64,000 nucleotides of DNA from contig CAVOKZ010000007.1 of the NCBI GenBank assembly GCA_963696625.1, positions 1-64,000 on the forward strand. Direction: 5' to 3'. Numbering within the stretch: the stretch's first letter is position 1; the number at the start of each line of letters is the position of its first letter. This DNA is from JAWVFN01 sp963696625 (GTDB lineage: Bacteria; Actinomycetota; Thermoleophilia; Solirubrobacterales; 70-9). The translations under genes were made by a program, and so were the position numbers. Of this stretch, positions 25,851 to 33,755 are shown one piece after another. The notes below the pieces were generated by a model. That model did no database searches, was not told where the DNA came from, and worked only from the letters and a program-made list of their open reading frames with translations.

Positions 25851-28800
25851 ATGGGCGAAGACCAACCCGACCGCGCCCTCGAAGGGCTGACCGAATCGCA
25901 GCACCGGGCAGCCGGCCACGGGGCCGGGCGCCTGCTGTTGCTCGGAGTCGCCGGATCCGGCCGCACCGAGACCCTGGCGCGGCGGCTGGCACGGCTCACC
26001 GAGCGCGGCGAGCGCGTGCTCTCGCTCAGCCACGGGCACGCGTCGGCCGAGCGGATCCGGGCGCGGGCCGAGGCGCTGATCGAGGGCTCGTTCGAGGAGC
26101 TTGCGGTGCACACCCACCGCGACGCCGCCGAGCGGCTGCTGCGCGAGCACGCCGAGGAGGCCGGGGTGGACCCCTTCTTCGAGTCGATCGGCGCCGCCGA
26201 CCGGCTGGCGATGCTGCTCGACAAGCTCGACGAGCTGCCGCTGCGCCGCCACGAGATCCGCGGCAACCCCGCCGGGCTGCTCGCCCGGCTGATCTCGCGC
26301 ATCGACGCGCTCAAGGCCCAGGGGATCGGCCACGCCGAGTTCGCCGCCCGCGCCGAGCAGCGCGAGTCCTCAGCCGAGGGACAGGCCGAGCTCGACGCCG
26401 CCGCGCGCGAGCGCGAGTTCGCCGAGCTCTTCGCGCGCCACGATGCGCTGGTCCGCTCCTGCGGAGCGCTCGACGCCGGCGATCTGGTCTGCGAGCTGAG
26501 CCGGGTCCTGCGCGAGCGCCCCGCGATCGCCGCGGCAATCGCCGAGCGCTTCCCCCACATCGTCATCGACGAGGCCGAGGACGCCGGGCTCGCGGCGCGG
26601 GAGATGATCTCGCTGCTCTGCGCCGGCGCCGAGAGCGTGGTCGCGGCCTGCGACCCCGACCAGGCCCGCGAAGGCGCAGGCGACGCCGCGCCGGTCGCCT
26701 GGCTCTCGGACATCCTCGACGGCGGCGAAGAGGTTGTCCTTGAGGGACCCCTGCGCTCGGCCGGCGGCGTAGCCGATGCCGCCCATGCGGTGGTCGCCTC
26801 GATCCGGGACCGCCTCGATCTGCCCCGCGAGCCCGGCGCCTACGAGGCCGCGGTCTCGTTCTGGCGCTGCGCCAACGAGCGCGCCCAGGCCCAGGCTGCG
26901 GCGCGCGAGATCGAGACTCTGCTCTCCGAGGGGGTGGTCGCGGCCGAGCGGATCTGCGTCGCCGTCCCCGGCGCCGGCGACACCCGCGCCGTCGCCGCCG
27001 CGCTCGAGGAGCGCAGCGTGCCCTACCGGCTCGCCGGGCCGACGGCCTTCTTCCTGCGCCCCGAGGTCCGCGACGTGATCGCCTGGCTGCGGCTGCTCGC
27101 CGATCCGGCCGACGCCGCCGCCGCGGTCCGCGTGCTCACCCGCCCGCCGGTCGACATGCGCTCGGTCGACCTCGCCCGGGTGACGACGATCGCCCGCCGC
27201 CGCAAGCTCGACATGGTCTCGGCGCTCGAGGCCGGCCTGGAGAGCCCCCAGATACCGCCCGAGGCCCGCGACCGGATCACCGCCTTCCTCAAGCTCTACC
27301 GCGCCGCGGCCAAGGCGATGGGCCAGATGCGCGCCGACGTCTTCGTCCGCCGGCTGATCGAGCGGGTCGGCTTCCGCCGCCAGCGCCTGTTCGCGGCCCA
27401 CCCCGAGGCGGCCGAGCGCCTCGTCAGCCTCTCGCGGCTGGGCGACCTTGCCGCGGCGTGGACCCGGCGCGAGCCCAACGGGTCGAACCGCGACTTCGTC
27501 CGCTATCTCGCCGCGGTTTCCGAGGCCGGCGTGCCGCCCGAGGACGAGCCCGAGACTCCCACGCCCGGGGCGGTGCGCCTGCTCGAGCTCGACGCCCTCA
27601 AGGGGCTCGAGTTCGACCGCGTCTATCTCCTCGGCCTCCATTCCGGCGCGGTGCCGCAGACCGACGAGGCCAGGCGGCAGCTCTACGTCGGGATCACCCG
27701 CGCGAGCGGCTCGTTGACCCTCTCCTGGCCCGAGCAGGTCTCGGGCCGGGCCAAGCGCCCCGCCGAGCCGTTCGAGGAGGTGCGGACGGTGCTCGGCGCC
27801 GAACAGGAGGTCCACGACGAGGAGCTCTTCGGCCCCGCCGAGGGGCTGCACTCGACCTACCGGATGATCCGCGACGAGGTGCTCGAGACCGCCTGGAAGG
27901 CGGGCGGATCGCTTTCGGAGCTGCGTCTCGACACCTACATGGACGTCCAGCGCGCGGTCGTCCGCTACCTCGAGATGCTGAAGCTGAGCGCCTTGATGCA
28001 GCGCGCCGAGGAGGAGCCCGCGGCGGAGGCGATCGCGGCGATCAACGAGCTGCTCGGCCAGGCGGTCTCGCCCGAGCAGCGCGAGGGGATGCTCTCGTCG
28101 AGCCTCGACCAGTACCTGCTCGAGGGCGAGCGCGAGCGCCGGCGCGGCCGCGACGCCGTCGCGGCCCGCGACGAGCCCTCGCTCGAGGCCTTCCTGCCCC
28201 GCCGCGGCGACGGGCTGGCGCTGTCGGCGACCGACATCAACCTCTACCAGACGTGTCCGCTCAAGTACAAGTTCCGCCGCGTCTTCGCGATTCCCCAGGA
28301 GACGACGATCAACCAGCGCTTCGGGATCGTCATCCACCAGGTGCTCGAGCGCTTCCATAAGCACGAGCAGTCGGGAACCCCCGAGGGAGAGGAGGCGAGC
28401 CTCAACCGCCTGATGATGCTGTTCGACGCGGCCTGGCGGCGCTCGGGGTTCGGGGTCTCCGACGACGAGCTCCAGTTCAAGGAGCGCGCGGTCGTCGCGC
28501 TGCGCCGCTACAACGAGCGCCACCGCGCGAGCACCGCGCGCCCGGCGTTCTTCGAGCGCGGCTTCGACTTCCGGGTGGGGCCCCACCACCTGCGCGGCCG
28601 CGTCGACCGCGTCGACGAGCTCGACGACGGGCGCTTCGAGCTGATCGACTACAAGACCGGCGCTCCGAAGCCCGAGGAGGAGCTGGCCGAGGACCTCCAG
28701 CTCGCGATCTACCGGCTCGCCGCGCGCGAGGCGTGGCAGCTCGACGCCGAGTCGGGCGCCTACTGGTACGTGCTCGACGACGAGAAGGTCGCGGTCGCCG

Positions 28801-28946
28801 GCTCGGCCGACGACCTCGAGCGGGTCGAGCGCACCGTGCTCTCGGTCGGCGAGGGGATCCTGAGCCAGGACTTCGAGCCGCGCCCCTCGCCGGAGATCTG
28901 CGGCTGGTGCGACTACCGGCTGATCTGCCCGGCGTCGGAGGCGTAA
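25851..28946 (+). CDS. UvrD/AddB-like helicase fused to a PD-(D/E)XK nuclease with Cys cluster
   Basis: Large 1,031-residue protein with a superfamily-1 helicase part and a C-terminal RecB-family nuclease. Helicase motifs: Walker A-like GVAGSGRTET at about 32-41, with Arg in place of the catalytic Lys; motif II HIVIDEAEDA; and motif VI RRQLYVGITRAS. The nuclease shows LSATDINLYQTCPLKYKFRRV, IVIHQVLERFH, the metal site RVDRVDELDDGRFELIDYKTG and CGWCDYRLIC. The Cys in CPLKYKF plus the three in C-x2-C-x5-C make the four-Cys iron-staple of AddB-type nucleases. It likely processes DNA ends or acts in repair. The Walker A change could impair ATPase activity. A fragment of its 3' end is duplicated at 30591-30930. 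Confidence 0.88.
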   Translation: MGEDQPDRALEGLTESQHRAAGHGAGRLLLLGVAGSGRTETLARRLARLTERGERVLSLSHGHASAERIRARAEALIEGSFEELAVHTHRDAAERLLREHAEEAGVDPFFESIGAADRLAMLLDKLDELPLRRHEIRGNPAGLLARLISRIDALKAQGIGHAEFAARAEQRESSAEGQAELDAAAREREFAELFARHDALVRSCGALDAGDLVCELSRVLRERPAIAAAIAERFPHIVIDEAEDAGLAAREMISLLCAGAESVVAACDPDQAREGAGDAAPVAWLSDILDGGEEVVLEGPLRSAGGVADAAHAVVASIRDRLDLPREPGAYEAAVSFWRCANERAQAQAAAREIETLLSEGVVAAERICVAVPGAGDTRAVAAALEERSVPYRLAGPTAFFLRPEVRDVIAWLRLLADPADAAAAVRVLTRPPVDMRSVDLARVTTIARRRKLDMVSALEAGLESPQIPPEARDRITAFLKLYRAAAKAMGQMRADVFVRRLIERVGFRRQRLFAAHPEAAERLVSLSRLGDLAAAWTRREPNGSNRDFVRYLAAVSEAGVPPEDEPETPTPGAVRLLELDALKGLEFDRVYLLGLHSGAVPQTDEARRQLYVGITRASGSLTLSWPEQVSGRAKRPAEPFEEVRTVLGAEQEVHDEELFGPAEGLHSTYRMIRDEVLETAWKAGGSLSELRLDTYMDVQRAVVRYLEMLKLSALMQRAEEEPAAEAIAAINELLGQAVSPEQREGMLSSSLDQYLLEGERERRRGRDAVAARDEPSLEAFLPRRGDGLALSATDINLYQTCPLKYKFRRVFAIPQETTINQRFGIVIHQVLERFHKHEQSGTPEGEEASLNRLMMLFDAAWRRSGFGVSDDELQFKERAVVALRRYNERHRASTARPAFFERGFDFRVGPHHLRGRVDRVDELDDGRFELIDYKTGAPKPEEELAEDLQLAIYRLAAREAWQLDAESGAYWYVLDDEKVAVAGSADDLERVERTVLSVGEGILSQDFEPRPSPEICGWCDYRLICPASEA

Positions 28947-28955
28947 GCTTGCCCC

Positions 28956-30476
28956 ATGAGGAGGGGAGGTTTTGCGCGGCGGATGACTGGGATCGCGTTG
29001 GCGGTCCTGGGCGTTTTGGCCCCTGCGACACCGGCCGCCGCCGCCACCTTTCCGGTCAACTCGACCGCGGATCCGGGCGAGGGGACGTGCACGACCGATC
29101 CGGGAGGCTGCACCCTGCGCGAGGCGATCACCGCGGCCAACGTTGACAGCGTCGAGGACGACCAGATCCCGATCCAGACCACCGGGATCATCGACCTGCA
29201 GAGCCAGCTGCCGGCGGTCTCGACGCCGACGACGATCAGCGGTCCCGGGCAGCAGAACCTGACCATCAGGCGGCAGACCGGCACCTTCGTGGTGCTGGCG
29301 ACTGCGCCGCCGATGGACACCACCGTCCGGATCGAGGGAGTGAGGCTGGCGGACGGCACCAGCGGGCTCGCGGCCAGCGGCCCCGGCCGGACTGAGGTCG
29401 ACCGAGTCTGGATCCGGGGCAACGTCACGAATTTAGGCGCCGGAGGCGGCGTCGTCGCCGGCTCAGGGTCGGTCTCGATCTCGAACAGCACGATCAGCGG
29501 CAACGTGGCGAACGGGGGCGGTGGGATCTTCGCCACCGGCACCGCCTTCATCGGAATCATCAATTCGACGATCGCCGGCAACAGCACCCCCGACGCCGGC
29601 GGCGGGATCATCAGCGACTCCAATGCGACGGTCGAGATCAGTTCGAGCACAGTCGTCGGCAACACGGCGGACTCCGACAACACCGGATCCGGCACAGGGG
29701 GCGGGCTCTCCGACGGTGCGGCCGGCACCGTGTTCGGCGAGTTCAGGATCGCCAACACGATCGTCGCCGACAACAGGGTCGGCACCACGGCTCCGGTTCA
29801 GAACCAGTGCGCCGGCGGCACCTTTGACTCCTACGGCTACAACCTGCTGAGCACCGACGACATGAACTGCACCGGCTTCGACGATACGACTGACAGGTTC
29901 AATCCGAACCCGCTGATCGGGGCGCTCGCCCAGGACGGCCTTCCGACTCCGGTAATCCCGCTGCTCGCCGGTAGCCCGGCGATCGACGCGGGCTACACCA
30001 ATGTCGGCCCGCTTCCGTTCGTGGCGCCCTGTCCGGCGTCCGACCAGCGCGGGCTGCCGCGGGGCGGATCGAACGGGCCCTGCGACATCGGCGCGTTCGA
30101 GTTTCAGAAGCCGCTACCGCCATCCGCGGGCATCGCCGAGGTCCTGAGCGCGAAGCTGATGGGCAAGCGGCTAGTCCTCCAGGTCTCCTGCCCGGCCGGC
30201 AGCAACTGCGACACCAACACCGTCTCCCTGGTGACGAAGAAGAAGACAAAGGCGGCGAAGATCGCCACCGCCGCGAAGCGCAAGCGGCTGTCGCTCGGCA
30301 AGAAGCAGACGTTCTCCCTCGTCGCCGGCCAGACCGCGACGATCCGCACCAAGCTCTCGAAGAAGGCGCGCAAGCTGCTCCGCAGCAAGCGCAAGGTGCC
30401 GGCCCGGGTCACGATCACGGCCGGCAGCCAGACCTCGGTGAAGACGATCGTCGTCAAGGGGAGGATGAAGCGCTGA
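28956..30476 (+). CDS. Secreted CSLREA / choice-of-anchor Q beta-helix protein
   Basis: Exported protein of 506 residues. The signal peptide is RRMTGIALAVLGVLAPATPAAAA, followed directly by a CSLREA domain (FPVNSTADPGEGTC-x6-GCTLREAITAAN). The body is a right-handed parallel beta-helix rich in NSTISGN and NSTIAGNS turns, then the choice-of-anchor Q block (SPAIDAG ... CPASDQRG-PRG-CDIGAFEF). The C-terminal 120 residues are Lys-rich (KKKTKAAKIATAAKRKRL), maybe binding the wall or another polymer. The ATG at 28956 begins 7 bases after the stop of the nuclease gene. Function unknown; such proteins are usually surface adhesins or sugar-binding. Confidence 0.82.
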   Translation: MRRGGFARRMTGIALAVLGVLAPATPAAAATFPVNSTADPGEGTCTTDPGGCTLREAITAANVDSVEDDQIPIQTTGIIDLQSQLPAVSTPTTISGPGQQNLTIRRQTGTFVVLATAPPMDTTVRIEGVRLADGTSGLAASGPGRTEVDRVWIRGNVTNLGAGGGVVAGSGSVSISNSTISGNVANGGGGIFATGTAFIGIINSTIAGNSTPDAGGGIISDSNATVEISSSTVVGNTADSDNTGSGTGGGLSDGAAGTVFGEFRIANTIVADNRVGTTAPVQNQCAGGTFDSYGYNLLSTDDMNCTGFDDTTDRFNPNPLIGALAQDGLPTPVIPLLAGSPAIDAGYTNVGPLPFVAPCPASDQRGLPRGGSNGPCDIGAFEFQKPLPPSAGIAEVLSAKLMGKRLVLQVSCPAGSNCDTNTVSLVTKKKTKAAKIATAAKRKRLSLGKKQTFSLVAGQTATIRTKLSKKARKLLRSKRKVPARVTITAGSQTSVKTIVVKGRMKR

Positions 30477-30519
30477 GCTGAGCGCCGGGCCGGGACCCGG
30501 GGTGCTCTAGTCTCGGCCC

Positions 30520-30930
30520 ATCGCCCCGATCGTCTGGGAGCAGGAAGCACCAAAGCTCCGCTCGCCGATCCTCGTGTGCGCCTTCCGCGAGTCGATCGGA
30601 TCGACGAGCTCGACGACGGCCGCTACGAGCTGATCGACTACAAGACCGGCGCCCCCAAGTCCGCCGAGGCCCTCGAGGACGACCTCCAGCTCGCGATCTA
30701 TCGGCTCGCCGCTCGCGAGGCCTGGCAGCTCGACGCCGAGTCGGGCGCCTACTGGTACGTGCTCGACGACGAGAAGGTCGCGGTCGCCGGCTCGGCCGAC
30801 GACCTCGAGCGGGTCGAGCGCACCGTGCTCTCGGCCGGCGAGGGGATCCTGGGCCAGGACTTCGAGCCGCGCCCCTCGCCGGAGATCTGCGGCTGGTGCG
30901 ACTACCGGCTGATCTGCCCGGCGTCGGAGG
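30520..30930 (+). pseudogene. Chimeric gene remnant: PAC2 5' end joined to nuclease 3' end
   Basis: Bases 30520-30591 match the first 24 codons of the PAC2-family gene located on the opposite strand at 31880-32773 (IAPIVWEQEAPKLRSPILVCAFRE here against MDPIIWEQEPPKLRSPVLVCAFRG). From about 30591 to 30930 the sequence matches the last 115 codons of the helicase-nuclease gene at 28597-28943, from RVDRIDELDDGRYELIDYKTG to CGWCDYRLICPASE. The two pieces are in different frames. There is no full gene, so this is a recombination scar. The nuclease fragment happens to be in frame with the following SMR gene, but translation as a fusion is unlikely. Confidence 0.75.
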
Positions 30931-30937
30931 GCCTAAC

Positions 30938-30972
30938 GTGTACATCTGTACAGATCTGGTACACTTGTACAA
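30938..30972 (+). promoter_or_regulatory. Palindromic operator/promoter of SMR-TetR pair
   Basis: Three TGTACA hexamers (30939-30944, 30947-30952, 30966-30971) plus the nested palindromes ATCTGTACAGAT and TTGTACAA form a likely TetR-type operator. TACACT at 30960-30965, nine bases before the SMR ATG, could be the -10 box, so the mRNA would be leaderless and its promoter covered by the repressor. Confidence 0.65.
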
Positions 30973-30974
30973 CT

Positions 30975-31298
30975 ATGACTCCCTGGCTCTTACTGACGGC
31001 CGCAATCTCCTCCGAGGTGGGGGCGACGGTCGCACTTCGCTACGCCGACGGCTACACCGTCCCGGGGCCGACGCTCCTCTCGCTCGGCGGCTACGCGCTG
31101 TCGATCTGGCTTCTGGCGCTCACCGTCAAGGGTCTCGAGATCAGCCTTGTCTACGCGGTCTGGGCCGGCGTGGGGACCGCCGCGATCGCGGTGATCGGCA
31201 TGACAGCGCTCGGCGAGCCCGTAACCGCGCTCAAGATCATGAGCATCGCCGTGATCATCACCGGCGTCGTCGGCCTCAACCTGGCGGGTAGCGGTTAG
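30975..31298 (+). CDS. Small multidrug resistance (SMR) family transporter
   Basis: Integral membrane protein of 107 residues with four predicted helices: WLLLTAAISSEVGATVALRYADG, LSLGGYALSIWLLALTVKGLEI, LVYAVWAGVGTAAIAVIGMTALGE, and LKIMSIAVIITGVVGLNLAG. The essential membrane-embedded Glu is in ISSEVGAT (residue about 14), and the SLVYAVWAGVG motif is diagnostic of the EmrE/SugE/QacE family. It would export cationic compounds or guanidinium by proton antiport as a dimer. The next gene, a TetR regulator, begins directly after the TAG, so both form an operon. Confidence 0.93.
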   Translation: MTPWLLLTAAISSEVGATVALRYADGYTVPGPTLLSLGGYALSIWLLALTVKGLEISLVYAVWAGVGTAAIAVIGMTALGEPVTALKIMSIAVIITGVVGLNLAGSG

Positions 31299-31883
31299 GT
31301 GCCTGAGACCGAGTCCCGCGGCGAGAAACGCCGCAAGGAGATCATCGAGGCGGCTTTGAGGCTGATGGGCCGCACGGGGCGCAGCGGGCTGACCCATCGC
31401 GCCGTGGCCAAGGAGGCGGGGGTGCCACTCGGGGCGACGACCTACTACTTCGAGTCGCGCGAGGACCTGCTGGCGCAGACACTCGAGTACGTCACCGACT
31501 CACAGCTCGAGAGCTTCAAGGCCGAGCGCGAAGCCCTGGCGAAGATCAAGACCCCGGCCGCACTCGCCAAGTTCCTCACCGACCGCCTCGTCTCCGCGGC
31601 GACCGATCGCGACGCGCTGATCGCCGAGTACGAGCTCTGGGTCGAGGCCGGCCGCGACCCCACCCTGCGCAAGGCGGCCTGGCGCTGGTGCGACGCCGAG
31701 CAGAGGCTGTTCGCCCGCGCACTCGAACGCCTCGGCAGCCGCTCGCCCGGCAAGGACGCGAGCATCGTCGTCGCCGTCCTCGACGGCTACGGCGAGCGGG
31801 TGCTGGCGCGCAGCGATCCGGCGGCCGCCGCCCGCAAGCTGCGGCCGGAGCTCACCCACCTGATCGAGCAGCTCGTCCTCTAG
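31299..31883 (+). CDS. TetR family transcriptional repressor
   Basis: Regulator of 194 residues. The N-terminal helix-turn-helix spans about residues 10-60 (RRKEIIEAALRLMGRTGRSGLTHRAVAKEAGVPLGATTYYFESREDLL), the standard TetR DNA-binding domain. The helical C-terminal part contains a ligand pocket that is not assignable. GTG 31299 follows the SMR stop codon with no gap. The palindromic TGTACA cluster upstream of the SMR gene is the likely operator, giving an autoregulated efflux pair. The 3' end overlaps the convergent PAC2 gene by 4 bases. Confidence 0.92.
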   Translation: MPETESRGEKRRKEIIEAALRLMGRTGRSGLTHRAVAKEAGVPLGATTYYFESREDLLAQTLEYVTDSQLESFKAEREALAKIKTPAALAKFLTDRLVSAATDRDALIAEYELWVEAGRDPTLRKAAWRWCDAEQRLFARALERLGSRSPGKDASIVVAVLDGYGERVLARSDPAAAARKLRPELTHLIEQLVL

Positions 31884-32773
31884 AGGTCGGGCCGGCCCGG
31901 CGGCGGGCCCTGGCCGCCCTGCTGGCGCAGGAACCGCTCGAAGTCGCGGGCGAGCGACTCGCCTGAGGGCACGTCTTCGCCGTCTTCGCCGAACGCCTCG
32001 GCCTGCTCGGCCTCGAGGCGCTCGACCAGCTCGGCGATCTCGGGGTTCTGCTCGACCGCGGTCGAGACCTGGGCCTCGTAGGACTCGGTCTCCTGCTCGA
32101 GGCCCCCGGCCTCGAAGGCGACTCCGACGAGGCCCTCGAGCCGGCGCAGCAGCGCCAGCGCGGCCTTCGGGTTTGGGACCGCCGCGACGTAGTGGGGCAC
32201 GGCGGCCCAGAGGCTCGCCGAGCTGATCCCGCGCTTGCTGCAGGAGTCGTGGAGGACCCCGACGATTCCGGTCGGCCCTTCGTAGTTGGAGCGCTGCAGC
32301 CCGGGCTCGTCCACCAGATCCTCGTCGGAGGCGAGGCCGGTGATCGGCACCGGCATCGTGTGGGTGACGTCGGCGATCAGCGCGCCGAGGATGACGACCA
32401 TCTCGACGTTGAGCTGCTCGGCGACATCGGCGATCGCCTCCGAGAACGTGCGCCACTTGAGGTTGGGCTCGGTGCCGGCGAGCAGGACCAGATCGCGCTC
32501 GGCTCCGAGCGCCTCGGCCGAAAGCAGGTTGTTTCCCGGCCACTCGATCTCGCGGGTCTGGCCCTCGGCGAGGTGGACGGTCGGGCGGGCGACCTGGAAG
32601 TCGAAGAACTCCTCGGGATCGACGTGCGCGAACACCTCGCCGTCGAGCGAGTCGGCGATCGCGCTCAGCGCCGTGCTCGCAGCCCCGGCTGCGTCGTTCC
32701 AGCCGCGAAAGGCGCAGACGAGGACGGGCGAACGGAGCTTCGGGGGCTCCTGCTCCCAGATGATCGGGTCCAT
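31880..32773 (-). CDS. PAC2 family protein
   Basis: Protein of 297 residues of the PAC2 (proteasome assembly chaperone 2-like) family, a cytoplasmic group common in actinobacteria. Family blocks are LRSPVLVCAFRGWNDAAGAAS, VARPTVHL, LLAGTEPNLKWRTFSEAI, the VILGALIADVTHTMPVPITGLAS motif, and GIVGVLHDSCSKRGISSASLWAAVPHYVAAVPNPKAALALL. The C-terminus is acidic and Gln/Pro rich. The ATG at 32773 is chosen because it matches the usual family start; the frame continues upstream to 32800. Molecular role in bacteria is unknown. Its first 24 codons are duplicated in the chimeric remnant at 30520. Confidence 0.9.
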   Translation of the reverse strand: MDPIIWEQEPPKLRSPVLVCAFRGWNDAAGAASTALSAIADSLDGEVFAHVDPEEFFDFQVARPTVHLAEGQTREIEWPGNNLLSAEALGAERDLVLLAGTEPNLKWRTFSEAIADVAEQLNVEMVVILGALIADVTHTMPVPITGLASDEDLVDEPGLQRSNYEGPTGIVGVLHDSCSKRGISSASLWAAVPHYVAAVPNPKAALALLRRLEGLVGVAFEAGGLEQETESYEAQVSTAVEQNPEIAELVERLEAEQAEAFGEDGEDVPSGESLARDFERFLRQQGGQGPPPGRPDL

Positions 32774-32838
32774 GTGGCGAGGGTACCCGGTGAGGCGCAT
32801 CGCCCTTCACGTCCGGGCTCGGCGCAAACATCGGGAGC

Positions 32839-33750
32839 ATGGAGGCAGCACGTGCGCTGAAGGTGGTTGACGAGACCCGCGAGCCGGCGATCGCCGAGCT
32901 GCGCCCGGGGCAGCGGTTCGAGGGCGTCTACGCCTGCTCGCGCAAGGACCGGCTCACGGCGCGCAACGGCTCGGTCTACCTGGCGCTCGAGCTGCGCGAC
33001 CGCACCGGGTCGATCACGGCCCGCGTGTTCAAGGAGGCCGACCGGGTTGCCGGGCGCTTCGAGCGCGGCGATCCGATCCGCGTGCGCGGCCGGGTCGAGC
33101 GCTTTCGCGGGAAGCTCACGGCCGAGATCGAGGACCTCGAGGCCGTCGACGACGCCGAGCCGGGCCGCTTTCTGCCCGCCGCCTACCGCGACCGCGAGGA
33201 GCTGGAGGGATTTCTCGAGCACCTGACGCGTGAGGTCCACGACGAACCCCTGCGTGGGGTCGTCGCCGAGCTGCTCTTCGGCGGCGAGGTCGCCGAGGAG
33301 TTCCGGCGGGCGCCGTGCACGCGGGCCGGCCACCACGCCTACCTCGGCGGTCTGCTCGAGCACACCGTCGCCGTCGCGACCCTGGTCGGCGAGACCTGCA
33401 TCCTGCACCCGAAGCTCGACTCCGACCTGCTGATGGCCGCGGCGCTGCTCCACGACATCGGCAAGGTCCGCGAGTTCACCTACGGCGCCGAGTTCGGCCT
33501 CACCGAGGAGGGCGAGCTGCTCGGCCACCTGGCGATCGGCGCCGAGCTGGTCGGCGGCGCCTCGGGCGGCCTCACAGCCGATCGCCGCGCCGCGCTCCTT
33601 CACTGCGTCATCTCCCACCACGGCCCCGCGCCGCAGTCGGGCGCCGCTCGCGGCCCCGGCCAGGGCTTCGGCAGCCCCGAGGCGCTGGCGCTCCATCGCT
33701 TGAACGCGCTCGACGCGAGCGTCAAGGGCGCGCTCGAGCACGGCCTCTAG
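32839..33750 (+). CDS. OB-fold plus HD-domain 3'-5' exoribonuclease (YhaM-like)
   Basis: Protein of 303 residues. The N-terminal OB-fold (GQRFEGVYACSRKDRLTARNGSVYLALELRDRTGSITARVF) occupies about residues 20-110. The HD phosphohydrolase domain follows, with H in GHHAYLGGLLEHTVAV, HD in AALLHDIGKVREF and the later GHLAIGAELV and HCVISHHG metal-ligand segments. This architecture is that of YhaM/CBF1 3'-5' nucleases that trim RNA ends. Metal ligands appear complete, so activity is expected. The start is ATG 32839, 65 bases from the divergent PAC2 gene. Confidence 0.87.
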   Translation: MEAARALKVVDETREPAIAELRPGQRFEGVYACSRKDRLTARNGSVYLALELRDRTGSITARVFKEADRVAGRFERGDPIRVRGRVERFRGKLTAEIEDLEAVDDAEPGRFLPAAYRDREELEGFLEHLTREVHDEPLRGVVAELLFGGEVAEEFRRAPCTRAGHHAYLGGLLEHTVAVATLVGETCILHPKLDSDLLMAAALLHDIGKVREFTYGAEFGLTEEGELLGHLAIGAELVGGASGGLTADRRAALLHCVISHHGPAPQSGAARGPGQGFGSPEALALHRLNALDASVKGALEHGL

Positions 33751-33755
33751 GACGA

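Noticed and set aside
30576..31298. Continuous 240-codon frame fusing a nuclease fragment to the SMR transporter
   Set aside because: The first part is a truncated duplicate lacking most of the nuclease domain, and the SMR ATG has its own promoter/operator; the frame continuity is most likely accidental.
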